A stretch of 64,000 nt of DNA from Mixophyes australis (GCA_036250195.1 JAVHZZ010000004.1:161687904-161751903), one strand, 5' to 3'. Shown: positions 1-12,090, numbered from the stretch's first letter. Translations and numbers: made by a program. Notes: generated by a model from the sequence alone, not told the origin.

Positions 1-505
1 ACAATCTGTCTAGGTCATTGAGTAATTTTGGTCCCCTCTATGCTGGAGAGACTGCTCCCCTGGTTGCTAGTGGAAGCAGTTTCACTCAACTCTACCAAAG
101 AAACCAATTGCTCACATTGCTCCAAGTGTGCATACATATGACAAGATATGTAATGAGTGAGATCTTTAATCCTGCTACCACTCATTTTATTATTATTAAC
201 TTTACTCCTTATCTACAGTGGCCCCGAAACTACTAACCTTTGCTACCTCTTATAAGATTTAACCCCTTCCTGGATTCATCTCCTTACTGGATATAACTCC
301 ACACTTTAAACAAAATGCACTTCGAATCACAATCCAGTTGAAATCACAAGTTCAGTGAAATCGCTTAGCACCAGCTAGGCTAAAGTTTTGTTCAGTCTTA
401 ACATGATTAGTTAACTTAATAATAGTCTATTCATGGTGGTCATAATATTTACATTCAACACTGCCATCCATTTTCTAGTGCAGTGGATTTTACTTTTTTC
501 ACCTA
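1..505. other. Non-coding, presumed ECHDC3 intron
   Basis: No exon-like sequence or recognisable repeat is seen. The position upstream of an in-phase ECHDC3 exon implies that it is intronic. The short open frames here resemble nothing known and have no plausible splice context. Confidence 0.5.
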
Positions 506-1281
506 CAGTCATGGCCAAAAGTTTTCAGAATGACACAAATATTGGTTTTCACAAAGTTTGCTGCTTCAGTGCTTCAAGACCTTTTTGTCAGTTGTTGCTA
601 TGGTATACTAAAGTAAAATTACAAGCATTTCATAAGTGTCAAAGGCTTTTATTGACAATTACATTAAATTTATGCTAAGAGTCAATATTTGCAGTGTTGA
701 CCCTTCTTTTTGAAGACCTCTGTAATTTGCCCTGGCATGCTGTCAATCAACTTCTGGGCCACATACTGATGGCCGCCCATTCTTGCCTAATGGATGCTTG
801 GGAGTTTGTCAGAATTTGTGGGTTTTTGTTGGTCCACCTTCCACTTGTGGATTGACCACAAGTTCTCAATGGGCTTAAGGTTGCATTGATGACTACACGT
901 GTTTCCTTGCAAGTAACCATGGTTAACAGAGGAAGAACAATGATTTCAAGCATCACCCTCCTTTTAAAACTTCCAGTCTGTTATTCTAACTCAATCAGCA
1001 TGCCAGAGTGATCTCCAGCCTTGTCCTCATCCACACACTCGCCTGTGTTAACAAGAGAATCATTGACTTGATATCAGTTGGTCCTTTTATGGCAGGGCTG
1101 AAATGTTTTTGGGATAAAGTGCATTGTTATGACAAAGAGGGACTTTGAAATTAATTGCAATTCATCTGATCACTCTTCATGACTTTCTGGCGTATATGCA
1201 AATTGCCATCATAAAAACTGAGGCAGCAGACTGTGTGAAAAATAATATTTGTGTAATTCTCAAAACTTTTGGCCATGACTG
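506..1281 (-). mobile_element. Degenerate Tc1/mariner element
   Basis: Terminal inverted repeats are visible: CAGTCATGGCCAAAAGTTTT at the left end and its reverse complement near 1262-1281. A TA dinucleotide precedes the left end; at the right end the expected TA is mutated. Between them, on the minus strand at about 685-880, lies the C-terminal end of a Tc1 transposase: a PIENLW motif followed by a block ending in an IDSMPGQ-like segment and a lysine-rich tail. Most of the transposase is missing, so this is a deleted, inactive copy of about 0.78 kb. Confidence 0.85.
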
Positions 1282-1357
1282 CAAGTTAACATTAGGGGTA
1301 ATGTTATCTCATCATGTATCTCCTCACTACAGAAAGATGTACTGTATGTTTTTGCAG

Positions 1358-1558
1358 CTTATGACAACAATCCAAACCATTCCAGTTCCTGTTATAGCCC
1401 AGGTGGATGGTCTTGCCACAGCGGCAGGCTGCCAACTTGTTGCCAGCTGTGATATAGCTGTTGCATCTGACAAATCCAAGTTTGCTACACCAGGTGTCAA
1501 TGTTGGACTGTTCTGCTCTACGCCTGCTGTTGCTTTGGGAAGAGCTGTGCCAAAAAAG
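1358..1558 (+). CDS. ECHDC3: ECHDC3 penultimate coding exon
   Basis: This exon encodes 67 residues of enoyl-CoA hydratase domain-containing protein 3, a mitochondrial member of the crotonase superfamily whose precise substrate is not established. The diagnostic stretch is the crotonase core around GLATAAGCQLVASCDIAVA, followed by KFATPGVNVGLFCSTPAVAL, which closely follows vertebrate ECHDC3. The exon is bounded by a TTTTTGCAG acceptor and an AAG|GTCAGT donor, both phase 0, and joins in frame to the next exon 290 bp downstream. Upstream open sequence (from 1145) is intron. The first exons, with the targeting peptide and the first half of the crotonase fold, lie left of the window. The frame is intact, so the gene is probably functional. 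Confidence 0.93.
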
Positions 1559-1848
1559 GTCAGTAGGTTTTATACTTATTTTAAAAAATTACAATAGCTG
1601 AGACATTATTGTATTATATAAGTATATAGATCATATTATTAATTATTACATGTTCGGGGCAGAATACATCTAGGATGTACTTTTGGAGTTGTATTATCTA
1701 CAAGAAAACCTTTTCATATATATCCATTATTTAATCCTGCTGTCATTGGAATCCAGTATGTTTTTATTTTTACATTACATTGTGTGTTGCACTACATTGT
1801 TACATGGCAGAATTCTGTAATTGTCAGTCTGCTTTTTCAATCTTGCAG

Positions 1849-2169
1849 GTTGCCTTGGAAATGTTGTTCACAGGTGAACCAATATCAGCCCAAGATGCAT
1901 TTATGCATGGTCTTGTGAGCAAGGTTGTACCTGAGGAGAGTTTGGAAACAGAGACAATGAAAATTGCCTGCAAAATTTGCCAGTCAAGCCGCCCTGTTGT
2001 TGCCCTTGGAAAAGCTACATTTTACAAGCAAATGTCACAAAGCCTAGAGGAGGCATATAAACTGACATCACAAGCCATGCTGGAAAATCTGATGTTGAAG
2101 GATGGTCAAGCAGGAATAGAGGCATTTACACAGAAGAAGAAGCCAGTGTGGACTAACTCGCTAGACTGA
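1849..2169 (+). CDS. ECHDC3: ECHDC3 last coding exon
   Basis: The exon starts after a TCTTGCAG acceptor and continues the previous exon in phase 0, reading VALEMLFTGEPISAQDAF and ending at TGA 2167-2169. It encodes 106 residues. The LFTGEPISAQDA block and a GKATFYKQ block are typical of the C-terminal half of ECHDC3, including the trimerisation helices of crotonase-fold proteins. The reading KK-V-ALEML across the junction confirms the splice. The stop sits about 40 nt upstream of a canonical poly(A) signal, giving a very short 3' UTR. Confidence 0.94.
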   Translation, partial: VALEMLFTGEPISAQDAFMHGLVSKVVPEESLETETMKIACKICQSSRPVVALGKATFYKQMSQSLEEAYKLTSQAMLENLMLKDGQAGIEAFTQKKKPVWTNSLD

Positions 2170-2204
2170 TTTTGGAAACAATGCCAAAATGAATAAGTAT
2201 ACAA

Positions 2205-2210
2205 AATAAA
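2205..2210 (+). terminator. Poly(A) signal of ECHDC3
   Basis: AATAAA lies 36 nt after the ECHDC3 stop codon and is followed by a T/GT-rich tract from about 2228, as expected for a cleavage site near 2225. It is the first such signal after the stop. Confidence 0.8.
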
Positions 2211-2226
2211 TTTATAAATGCTTAAC

Positions 2227-4439
2227 AATTATTTTGCTTGTATTGGTTTCACAAGTAAAAATGTACATCAGTGCAGACAATGTGCTTACTGATGATTGTA
2301 TGACACGTTCAACTCTCTCGTGTGTTTGTGTGTATTTATAAAAATAATCAGAACAAAATGTTAGGGTTGTATGACTTCATGAGTCAATATAGGATTTTAG
2401 AATATAAATGATTTAAACTTTGATTTTCATTGTATACAGAGTATATATAAAACATTGATTTAGCTGTTAATAGTAGACAATTAATGGAATATTATTTGGA
2501 TACCATTGACTTGTGTTATAGGGGGAAGCTACCCTTTGGTGGAGTTCACTGTCTTAAGGTAACTACAAAGCATTACTCATCTAGGCTGCAGCATTTATGC
2601 GATACCTGGATCTGATTGGTGGGACCTCAAAGCCTCAAATAGTCCTTCACTGCTCTATGGTGCTGAAGCCAGTTTCAGAGAAGCAGCTGTGTTGTAGATG
2701 CAACATCCCTGTGAATTTTTCACTCGCATAAATGGGAAGTTCACAAGGCGGGGGGGGCACATACACAATACTGTTTGTCTGAAACAGGCAATCGTTGGCA
2801 CCATTAAGAAGAACACCTGGACTATTGGCATCATCATGAGATTGGTGAAACGCTGCTCCCAGGTAAGTGAAATTCAGTTTTTACCGTAAACAAGTAAACT
2901 CCATTAAATTCAATTTTACAAAATAAAATAAATGTAGTACTCTTTATTAGGAACACTGCGAATAGCAGAGATAAAGTTTACAGTCAGGAAGTAGAAACAA
3001 ATATGCAACCAAGAAGTAACCATAACTTACATCAGATGCCAAGGAAGCAACCTATGTGTCACTATATGTCAAGATATATTAACACTCTTTTAGGTACTTT
3101 TTAACATTACATTTACATTAATTAAAAGTAAACCATTGATTTTTTAATATGTGGTAAAAAATTATTAGGAATGTATTTGTTAACTGGATATTGAGAGGTG
3201 CATCAAATATTATGTACATGGTACACATTAACTTTCACCAGATTTCTATTAAATGTACAGTACATATGTTACTTAGAGACCCTATTGACATCATTTTCAG
3301 TTTATTCCACATGCAATTTTAATTGCACAGACTTATTTTAGGAATGGAAACACTCACTTTCAAGTACTACATATTTTAGTCAGCATGTGTTGCATTTTTT
3401 TTTTTTGGAAGTAAAACTACAGTGTCAAACATACTCTCCCCATAAGTGATGACTGCTGTTATAAAAATATGTACTTATGTATATCAGCCCTCTTTCCAAG
3501 AGCTTGAAATTCCATAAAAACATTTTACATTCCTTTTTTTGTGATTTGTGTTGGGTAGAGAGTAGAATAATGGCTGTTTATACCATCATGTGTGTAATGT
3601 ATTGACACCCTGTTAATAGGTTATTACTGCTTGTTTACAACTATACTCAAGGGCAAGTAAAGTAGTCTGTACCTACAAAGTCAGGAATCAATGCATACAG
3701 ATTCTATACGGGTGATACACACATTAAAGTTTGGTAAAAAAATGTCAAGGAAAAACTTCACAAGGTGTAAATTGATTTGCAATAAACATTATGATATGGA
3801 AGATTTAGATTATAACAAAATAGCAGGTGTGACTTTTCAGTGTCAAGACATAATGAGGGAAACATCCCTATATATTTTGATGTTGCATAACTATTCACAA
3901 CTACATAACATTGATTAGTTCAGTTCAGAGTGATCTGTAAAGATAATAATCTCTACTGGTGCCACAAGGGAAAAGCTACTTTCCACAAGTCATAAAGGAA
4001 ATAAACTGAAACATCTTCAATAACTCACTGTTGCTACCCTATACTAGATTTTTTAAATGCTCTAACAGAACACAGCCGTAACATGAACAGATGGAGATAT
4101 TTCCTCAGAGTATTTACGAGTTTAATGAAAGTAGTTCACAAGAAGATGTGAATAGGGAAGTAAATTATATTGAAACATCTTATACTGCTAATAACCACAT
4201 GAGTGAAGCTTTCATACATAAATGTCAAGATGCCCATAGCAACTGGTTTCATTATCATAGAAATAGTTAGATAGAAGTTGTAAAACAAAAGTTAGAAGGG
4301 AAAAAACACAAAAATTGCATGTAAGTACAGTCTAGAATTTCACATCCAAATCGCTATCAAAGCACGGACTCTTCTGGCTATCAGAAGCATTTCTTAAAAT
4401 TTGAAGCAATGCATCTGAGTATGTCCCCAAGTAACAAAT
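2227..4439. other. Intergenic, no recognised feature
   Basis: AT-rich intergenic DNA. A 63-codon open frame at 2698-2889 and a 75-codon frame at 3691-3918 match no family I recognise and lack codon or splice support. No tandem repeat or terminal inverted repeat was seen. Confidence 0.4.
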
Positions 4440-5000
4440 AAACTCTTACCTCTCAATTTAAATTCAAGAGGCAATCAGAAAATTAAATATTTAGGTGTCT
4501 ATATAACTGCTTTTCTTCCAAACTTATTCAAATCTAAAATTAACTGGAGTTGTAGTGCCTTTTATTAAGTTTGTGGCTGGGTAGAATCACTACTATTAAG
4601 ATGACTACTCTGCCCAAACTACTGTATTTTCAGATGATCTCTAAATTTATCTGGATAAAAATAATCCTGTGATAAAGCAAATGATTCTTATGAAACCTAA
4701 ACTAGAATTAGAGGTCTCACGAATAGATAAAACTTTATTACTGGGCGACTCATCTAAGTCAGATAGTGTTTTCCTTTGCCCCAATGTCTACTATGATGTG
4801 GGATTCATGCATATCAAAACTTCAGATTGAATCTATTTACCTCCCCATTCCCCCGCTTAGGGATAATTCTAAATTTAGTCTTGGATTACCTCCCTAATAC
4901 AGCCATGGCTTTGTTTTAGGAATACATTATGCTTGAGATTTAAAGAAAGGAAGAACTTGAATCTGCGTTGATACTATTTTCCAGAGGTTCCCATGCTTAA
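4440..5000 (+). mobile_element. L1/Tx1-like LINE ORF2 fragment
   Basis: With frameshifts ignored, the + strand reads KIKYLGVYIT near 4480, then GRITTIKMTTLPKLLYF from about 4578. This is the hallmark connecting segment just after the reverse transcriptase of L1/Tx1 LINE ORF2. Several stop codons and frame changes show that it is an old fragment. The limits are approximate; no 3' tail or target duplication was found. Confidence 0.75.
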
Positions 5001-6263
5001 AGAATAAACTATTTGAATTCCTTCAAATTGTGTACTTCGTTAAATCACTCAGTTTCTCTGAATAATGTTGAGCCCTCAATCTGTATGAAAAAGTATGGTT
5101 ATTGAATCCTCTTTGCAAACAGGTGATCTCTCTACTATATAATACTTTAATTAACATACCATTAGGGCCTGAAATAGAAACAAAAGAGAATGGGAGGGTG
5201 AATTAGGCCAACCACATGAATGTGACTAATGTGAATCTGTTAAAGAGTAGCATCCAGTTATGATAAAGAAAATGCGTATAACTTGTACTATAGATGGTAC
5301 TTTAGACTGAACAAACTGTATGCTATATCCAACTTTGCAGATGCTACATGCTGAAGAGGAAGCTGCCGAAAAGGTAAATTTATACACGTCTAATGGACAT
5401 GTCCAAAAACAATAACCTTTTCGAACAAAATTGAGTGTTGTCTTTGCAAAAACGTACGTTAAACACAGTACAGACTGACACAGGTTAGGTTTCAGACTGG
5501 TCAGAGGTGCCTGGTAAGTAATTGAATGCAGATGTTAGGGGTGGACCACATTGAATTGGTGTAAGGAATCTCAGTGACCAGCTACTGGAAACAAACGCAG
5601 ATCTTTGATTACTGCTGGTTTTGGGTAATTATTTATTTGCCTTTCTGTTGCAAATTATCGAGCTGCACCACGTTCATCTCTATTGTTTTTTAATAATACA
5701 TTGTGGGTGGATCCATTGTACAATTGTCTTTTGACTATCTGTAATTAACGTAAAACATCCATGATGGAATCAACAGTTTATTGATTTGGCGAAAAGGCAC
5801 AATTTTACATAAATAGCAAACAAGAAAATAAATCTTCAGTCTCATTCACTTCCAGTGGTAGACACAGCAGTTATTAAGCTGACGAGTGATGTAACCTTGC
5901 CAATAGAATGTAGTGTCTTGTAGAGACCTTATGGACAGGAGAATGGAATCGGATCTAAAGTTGTATGTTATACCTGGGACATCTTCTACTGCTCTTACCT
6001 CAGTAACAAAAAACTTAAAAGTATGAGTTCCATGAGGAAGATCTTAATTCAGAGGTGAAGAAGTCATTACTTTATGTGGTGAAGATGATAGCTAGAATAG
6101 TGCAGTTACCCATCATGGCCAGCAGGACCTTACTGTTGAAGACCTAGGTAAGCGATCCATTATCAAAATGTATGCAATTATAGTATAATTTTAAACACAG
6201 TATACTGTGAAAAGAGGATATAATGTCAAAGTATGATTGATATTTTTTCCATTTGAGATAACA
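5001..6263. other. Intergenic, no recognised feature
   Basis: No coding or repeat structure can be supported. It may include more decayed LINE sequence at its left edge. Confidence 0.35.
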
Positions 6264-6650
6264 GGATTTTTGTACTTACGTTAAATCCTTTTCTCTTGGT
6301 AGTCACTGATAACCATGGGCTATAGAGGCTCTGAAGTCTGACTATTCAGGCTCTCTTGAGTACAGGAAACCCATCAAGGAGGAGGTATTGCATTACATAC
6401 AATGACCCCTCTCTCCAAGGTTAAGCATAAAACATTTTGACCACCAACCCAAAGATGAATCTATTAGCCCAAAGAAACCAATAATTATGAGGTGGGCCAC
6501 CATCCTACTACTAACCAGGCATGAGCCTTCATTGCTTCCAAGATCAGGAAGTAGTGGCTGTATGCCCAAGCTGAAATATCTACCTGAGCTATGCTCCATT
6601 GACAGACTCACATGAGCCACCTCTCAGATAGGAGAAATGCACCAGCCTTC
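6264..6650. mobile_element. DIRS-type terminal fragment, diverged
   Basis: Positions 6264-6288 match the left terminus of the DIRS element at 8547-8571 over the shared core TGTACTTACGTTAAATC. The following sequence differs, suggesting an end fragment from another DIRS subfamily. The right limit is a guess; no coding remnant was identified. Confidence 0.4.
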
Positions 6651-8076
6651 TAAGTACAGGTTTCAATTTGGGAAGTGTTTCAGTTGGACTAAAAAAGGAA
6701 CAGTTGCAACACACCAACAGGGATTAAACCCTGAGTGAGCCTTCAAACAGAATAAACACAGCAAGGTCTGGATGCATTACCAACCCATGTTCTGGCGCTT
6801 CTGTTTTGCGTTTCCATTCTTAGGTTGTGCATCTGCAAATAGGTGCCATTAGCTGCCTACTGTTTGTGTAGTATATTGTGCCTTAATGTTTAAAAGTTTT
6901 GTACTGTGGCCTATCGTGTATCCTTTTCTATCTATTAAAAAAGGTGGTAACCAAAGTAGGGATCTTTTTAAATCTGGTGAGATGGCACCTTGGTACTTTG
7001 AATAAATTACATGATTAATGTATATAATAAATAAATGTACCCATTGCACAACTATTGCTAACCATGAAAATAGGCGCATACCTCCAGAGTACAATAATTC
7101 AGGAAGCACCGTAGGCGCGTTCCAATTACTTAAATAATGCACCCTGACGAGCAGCCTTAAAATGTATCTATAACCAAGGTCTGCCCTCATTGGAGTGATG
7201 TCATATATCCTCTCATCGTAGGTTATTTTTGCAAATTCTTTGTAGTTTTTAACGAAATAACACTACATTTCCCAAAAATCCCCTTCACAGTACGGTCACA
7301 GAACTAGACGGAACTATTGCATTCTTTATGGTCTGCGAGGTTTGACTCCACCCACCACGGAGTCTAATGAGATGAAGATGTTCGCCAGGGACCTCCGCAA
7401 GGAGGTTTGGCCTTCAGTGCTTCACCATGCAGGTCGCGGTTCTCCAGATGGGTACCAGGTGAGACCATCAGGAGGAGGATTCATCAACAAGATAAGAGAC
7501 ACTGGACATTGGACCAGGATCAAATAGAAGAGATTCGGATACAGGATAAAGGAATACCATGATTAGCTTAGAAGCATATGACGCTGGATACCAGGAACAA
7601 CTGAAGAGATGCAGATACAGGATACCAGGATAGAGAGACACCAAGGAGCCAAACAATCCATCAACTACACAGGTCAAGGACAAAACGATCTGGCACTCTT
7701 AAGTCAGTCCAGGTGAATTAAAAAAAAGTTAGGGGTAATGAGAGGGAGTGATAATCAGCCACAGGCTGAAAACCAAAGATAATAAGATGGGTGTGCACAT
7801 GACATTGGAGAAGACATGACACATTACGATGGAAGACCTAGTGGAGGAGGCCAGGTAAGTGCGCCGACCTATGGTATGCAAGCCAGGGGGTCCAGTGCAT
7901 GACAAGTAGCACTGGCGACGAGAAAATTATTCAGCCAGAGAAGAGCTTTGTTATTCCCTATTAATACATATTGGGGTGTGACTAGTTCCCCTTCCCTGAA
8001 AGGACATTTTTTGCCCCCTAGTGGTCAGGTTTGAAGGGGAACTAGTCATTTAAGTGTACCTTTCGAAGGAGGGGAA
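6651..8076. other. Unassigned, probably repeat-derived
   Basis: Contains short near-repeats of a GATACAGGATA-type word between 7530 and 7640 and purine-rich stretches near 7840. No transposon ends or conserved protein could be identified. Confidence 0.3.
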
Positions 8077-8541
8077 CTAGCCTAATTGCACTGAGCTAGC
8101 AAGTTCTCCATCGCCAAAAAATACCTTATTTGCATCCCTAATGTTCAGGTCCTGCATATGAAAGGGAATGATAATATTAGCGACATCCAGGAAGAGAAAA
8201 GGGCAAATCTTGACAAAATTGCAAAGGTAAAAGAAGGAGAGGGGAGAGGAGGTAAGATACATTAGACTGTCATCGGCATAAAGGCGATACTGGAGGACGA
8301 AGGAGTGGGTGAGTGGACCAAGAGAGGAGGTGTAAATAGAGAAAAGCAATAGGCCAAGAAATGAGACTTGGGGGAACCCAACAGATAGAGGGAGAGGAGG
8401 GGAGCCAAATGAAGAGACGTTAACAGAGCAATCAGAGAGGTAGACCAGGAAAAGAAGATGCTGCGAAGCCCAATGGAGTGAAGGAGAGGGTGGTCAACTG
8501 TGTCAAAAGCGGCAGAAATATCAAGGAGCAAGAGTAGGAAG
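8077..8541 (-). mobile_element. CR1/L2-like LINE reverse transcriptase fragment
   Basis: On the minus strand from 8535 downward two overlapping frames give LLDISAAFDTVDHPLL, then a segment with SLGPLTHSF and YRLYADDSLMYL. These are reverse transcriptase motifs (the LDLSAAFDTVDH block and the catalytic YADD block) of Jockey/CR1/L2/Rex-type non-LTR retrotransposons. A frameshift separates them. The fragment stops abruptly where the DIRS left end begins, and no continuation is seen on the far side of the DIRS at 16105. Confidence 0.85.
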
Positions 8542-8700
8542 AAAATGGGATTTATGTACTTACGTTAAATCTCTCTGAATCCATCTGGGGGACACTACTA
8601 CAATGGGGTTGTATGAGGGTGCAGGAGTTGGCACTTAAACAGTTAACTTAACTTGCTGCTCACTCCTCCCCTCTGCCACCCCTACCAACCTCAGTGTAAT
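8542..8700. repeat. DIRS left (3') terminal repeat
   Basis: From 8574 the + strand reads AATCCATCTGGGGGACAC and continues through a stretch ending near CACTTAAACAGTTA. The same sequence with scattered differences is read on the minus strand downward from about 16103. Bases 8542-8573 extend beyond the homologous part. Confidence 0.85.
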
Positions 8701-8766
8701 AACAAAGCTCCAAAGAAAGAGCAACCAACCAAGACCACACAGCAGAAGAGCCAAAGGGAGGGAATG

Positions 8767-8864
8767 CAGTGTCCCCCAGATGGATTCAGAGAAAGAGATT
8801 TAACGTAAGTACATAAATCCCATTTTCTCATTCATCCACTCTGGGGGACACTGCTACAATGGGG
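8767..8864. repeat. DIRS internal complementary region
   Basis: The first half is the reverse complement of the left terminus (8542-8600), the second half the reverse complement of the right terminus (16060-16104), joined near 8825. This arrangement is diagnostic of DIRS elements and would bridge the two ends during circle formation. Confidence 0.85.
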
Positions 8865-8880
8865 ACATACCAACGCAGCA

Positions 8881-11130
8881 TCCTAAGGAAGGGAACGCTC
8901 GGATAGCAGGGCCCGCAAAACACTGCAGCCGAACCCTGCGTCAAACTGATAGAACTTTGTGAAGGTATGAATAATGGACCAGGTGGCCGCCCGACAGTTG
9001 ATCCGAGGAAACCCCATGAAGCGCGGCCCAAGATGCCCCCACAGAACGAGTGGAGTGAGCAGTGATCCTCGCTGGCACATGTCTGTTTAAGCTTAAATAA
9101 GCCTGCTTAATCATGGACTTGATCCAACGAGCAATGGTGTCACACACCGCTCTCATAACTAGGTGCTGCTGTGTGACTTGCCCTTTAAGGAACTATGTTG
9201 GTGCTTGTCTCCTGTTTCAGAGTCTCTACCTTTTCATAGCTGTTTTCTGTTATCCTAATTGGAAACCTCCTTCTGAAGCTTATTGGTTACTGAAGACTAT
9301 ATCAACCTCTTGTGATCAGGGATTCATTGCCTGATCTTCGTGTTACTCACACTACCGTGGGTTCTGGCTGCATACCTATCTCCCTGAGTGTTTCCTGGAT
9401 GTTATTCGGTTGCAGAGATTGCCTGTCATCGCTGATCTCTATTTGGCCCTGCTGAATACCATTTCATGGTTCATCTCTAAGCTGCAACTATTTATTGAAC
9501 TTTCATCTGCACATTGAACTGTCGTGAGTTGCTTGTTATAAGCTGTGCTCATATTGATTGGATTCATTACCGCTCTGCTCGGCTGTTCATTATTCTGTTG
9601 AACTACAATCAAGTTCTAGTCATCTGTGGTTCTAGGTCTGGCACGGCTAATATTATCATGCTGCTGTTTGTGAATTGCTGGACTATTTCTAAGAATCATT
9701 GCCGAGCTAGGAGCCAGTTCCTTTAATTAAGTTCTGTGCGATATCAGCTGCTTTCTGTCAAAGGGATGAACTTACGTTTCTCTGTGTGTTGGACTTCAAT
9801 TGTCACGCTGTATTTCTAGCAACATTCTATTGCATGTCTCTAGTTCATCAAGCTCTTGGACTATATATATATACACATCTGTTGTTCCGCTAACAAGAAC
9901 CGTTACATTACCTATCACCATCCGCTAAAGTGAATCATATTCCATCTGGATCAGCCAAGTCTATTTACTATCCTCATCGGACTTTCAAGCTGTGTCAGTG
10001 ATTCTCCTTTATTGCCGTCTGTGTTACAAGGTTACAAATGTTCTGGATCATCATCTCAGCGTTGAACTGTATTGCTTGTTTTTCATGCTGTTGCTCATGG
10101 TTACCACTTGAAGTACTGATGTGATTGTGTTATTTCTCAACTACCGTGTGCTCAGCACAGCTGAGTTGTACATGCCTTTTATTACTGCTGTTGCACCATT
10201 GAACAATATACTAAAGTTGCAACACTACTTTATCGTCTGTGTATTTCTTCATTGTGATTCTCCATCTGAACTTATCCCAGCGTGTTCTGTCTCCACCACC
10301 CTCTGCTTACCATCTAATTAGAGGTTTGGGATCCACAAATATTCCTAGCCGTGACAAATGGTCTGTTTGGAGGCCGGCCAAACCCTCTTTTGAGAATCGT
10401 ATAAAACAAAGAGGGACTCCGTCTTTCTATAAAATAATGTTCTATCTACATAAATGCGCAATGCCCCAACGACACATGAGGATGCAGGAAAAGCAGACTC
10501 AGATGAAGACGAAACCCCTTTAAAAGCAGAAACCAAAATTCTTGATTAATGTGGAATTCTGACACAACTTTAAGTAAGAATGATGGAACTGTCCTAAGGA
10601 CAGCCCTGTCTTCAAGAAAAACTAGGTATGGGGACCTGCATGACAGGGCACCCAACTCTGACCCCCTACACGCAAACAACTTTCCATGTTAAAAGTATCA
10701 ATTTAATCGAACGTAAAGGCTCAAAGGGAGCCATCTGAAGAACCTCTAACACCAAATTTAAATCCCAGGGAGCCATGGGCGGAACATAAGGAGGTTGAAT
10801 CCGTAACACTGCCTGGAAAAAAGTACGAACATCTGGTATAACTGTCAGTCTACGCTGAAAGAATACGGATAGAGCAGATACTTGAACCTTCAAAAGAAGC
10901 CAGACGAAGTCCTGCTTCCAAACCTGTCTGAAGGAAAGCTAGGAGACGGGATAATTTGAAAAGGTCCGATCTGGAAGAATGCTGTTCACACCATTTAATG
11001 TAAGCTTGCCACACCCTGTGGTATAGGCGAGCTGAAGAAGGTTTGCGTGCTCGCATCAAGATCTGCACTACCTTTTGCGAGAAACCCTTGGATCTCCAGC
11101 GACCGGCCTCAACAGCCATGCCATTAAAAA
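8881..11130 (-). pseudogene. DIRS tyrosine recombinase, split and frameshifted
   Basis: The N-terminal part (about 11130-10362) shows a SAM-like DNA-binding segment, with ARKPSSARLYHRVW followed by LLAFLQTGLEAGL, then a KVQVSALSVFF segment and PDVRTFFQAVLR. The reading SQKRVWPASKQTI stops at the LTR insertion and resumes after it as ARWIKSMIKQAYLSL. The C-terminal catalytic part has the H-x-x-R box in TAHSTRSVGASWAALHG near 9030-9070 and, in another frame, HTFTKFYQFD with the probable nucleophilic tyrosine near 8950. At least two frameshifts and the 1.2 kb insertion inactivate it. Confidence 0.85.
9138..10356. mobile_element. Solo LTR-like insertion in the DIRS recombinase
   Basis: The insert starts TGTCAC and ends GTGACA, the TG...CA form with a 6-bp terminal inverted repeat expected of an LTR. 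Both sides carry the 5-bp duplication AATGG (9133-9137 and 10357-10361). Removing the insert and one duplication rejoins the recombinase frame (KQTI-ARWI). At 1219 bp and without a convincing internal gene it looks like a solo LTR of a retrovirus-like or gypsy-like element. Orientation and family are not determined. Confidence 0.75.
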
Positions 11131-11299
11131 AAGTCAATGAGAATCTTGATGATAAAATAACCCTTGGCTTGGCAGGTCGGGACAACAAGGAAGGGCACAA
11201 CCCGGTCCGTCCGCCATGTGCAAAATGTTGGCGTACCAGACTCGTCTCGGCCAATTTGGGGCCACCAGGATTACCGGAAGACCTCCCAGACGAACCCGT

Positions 11300-12014
11300 C
11301 TGAGAACCCTGTTGAATCATGGGAATCGGCGGAAAAAGATATCCCAGTTGGAATTCCCAGTCCATTGTCAAGAAATCCACCGCTACCTCCTGGGGATCCC
11401 TGGCTCTGGAACAAAACTTGGAAACCTGGCAATTGTGCCTGGATGCCATTAAATCCAGATCCGGCAGACCGCATCTCTGAACCAACATTTGAAAAACCTG
11501 AGGGTGAAGGGACCACTCCCTGGGAAGGAATGAATGTCTGCTTAGGAAATCCGCATCCCAATTTTCGACCCCCGGAATGAACACCGGCGAGATGGCTGGC
11601 ACAAAGTCTTCAGCCCAGGTGAAGATCTGGTTGGTCACCTTCATGGCCTAAGCTGTCGGTTTAAATATGCAACTGCAGTCGCGTTGTCTAATTGGAGATG
11701 TACCAATCTGCTGTAATAGAAACTGCGCTCCCTGAAGGGCCAGAAGCATCGCCTTCAAATCCAGAAAGTTGATTTGACGGAGGCGGTCCCCTGCCCTTCC
11801 ACAGACCCTGAAGACGGAGACTGAGGACAACTGCTCCCCAACCCTGAAGACTGGCGTCCGTAGTCACCAGAGTCCAGGACAAAAAGATCAGCCCGCTAAA
11901 AGGTGGCTCTGATCCATCCACTAAAGAAGGGAGAGATGAGCTTCTGCTGAAAGGGTCATTCGTTGAGTACCAAGTTGAAGAGGCGATCCTGACCATTGCC
12001 TCAGAAGGTCTCAA
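11300..12014 (-). pseudogene. DIRS RNase H region
   Basis: Minus-strand frames read LVTTDASLQGWGAVV (first catalytic aspartate block of RNase H) near 11870, then INFLDLKAMLLALQGAQ with the conserved glutamate/lysine helix, and further on FIPGVENWDADFLSRHS near 11570, the block closing the RNase H domain in DIRS and related elements. Frame changes separate the pieces. Confidence 0.85.
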
Positions 12015-12090
12015 TGGAATCTCCGAGAGTGGAACCGCCTGTATGAGAGGGTCTCAAACATGGACACCAAGAGTCCCAGAAGCTTCATAT

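Noticed and set aside
2698..2889. 63-codon frame ending at a CCCAGGTAAGTG donor-like site
   Set aside because: No homology recognised and no partner exon; the opposite strand is equally open.
5341..5373. Mini-exon-like TTTGCAG|ATGCTACATG...GAAAAG|GTAAAT
   Set aside because: Eleven codons between splice-like borders with no flanking exons, homology or phase support; chance is likely.
11043..11580. + strand frames of up to 138 codons
   Set aside because: They are antisense shadows of the DIRS RNase H/recombinase coding region.
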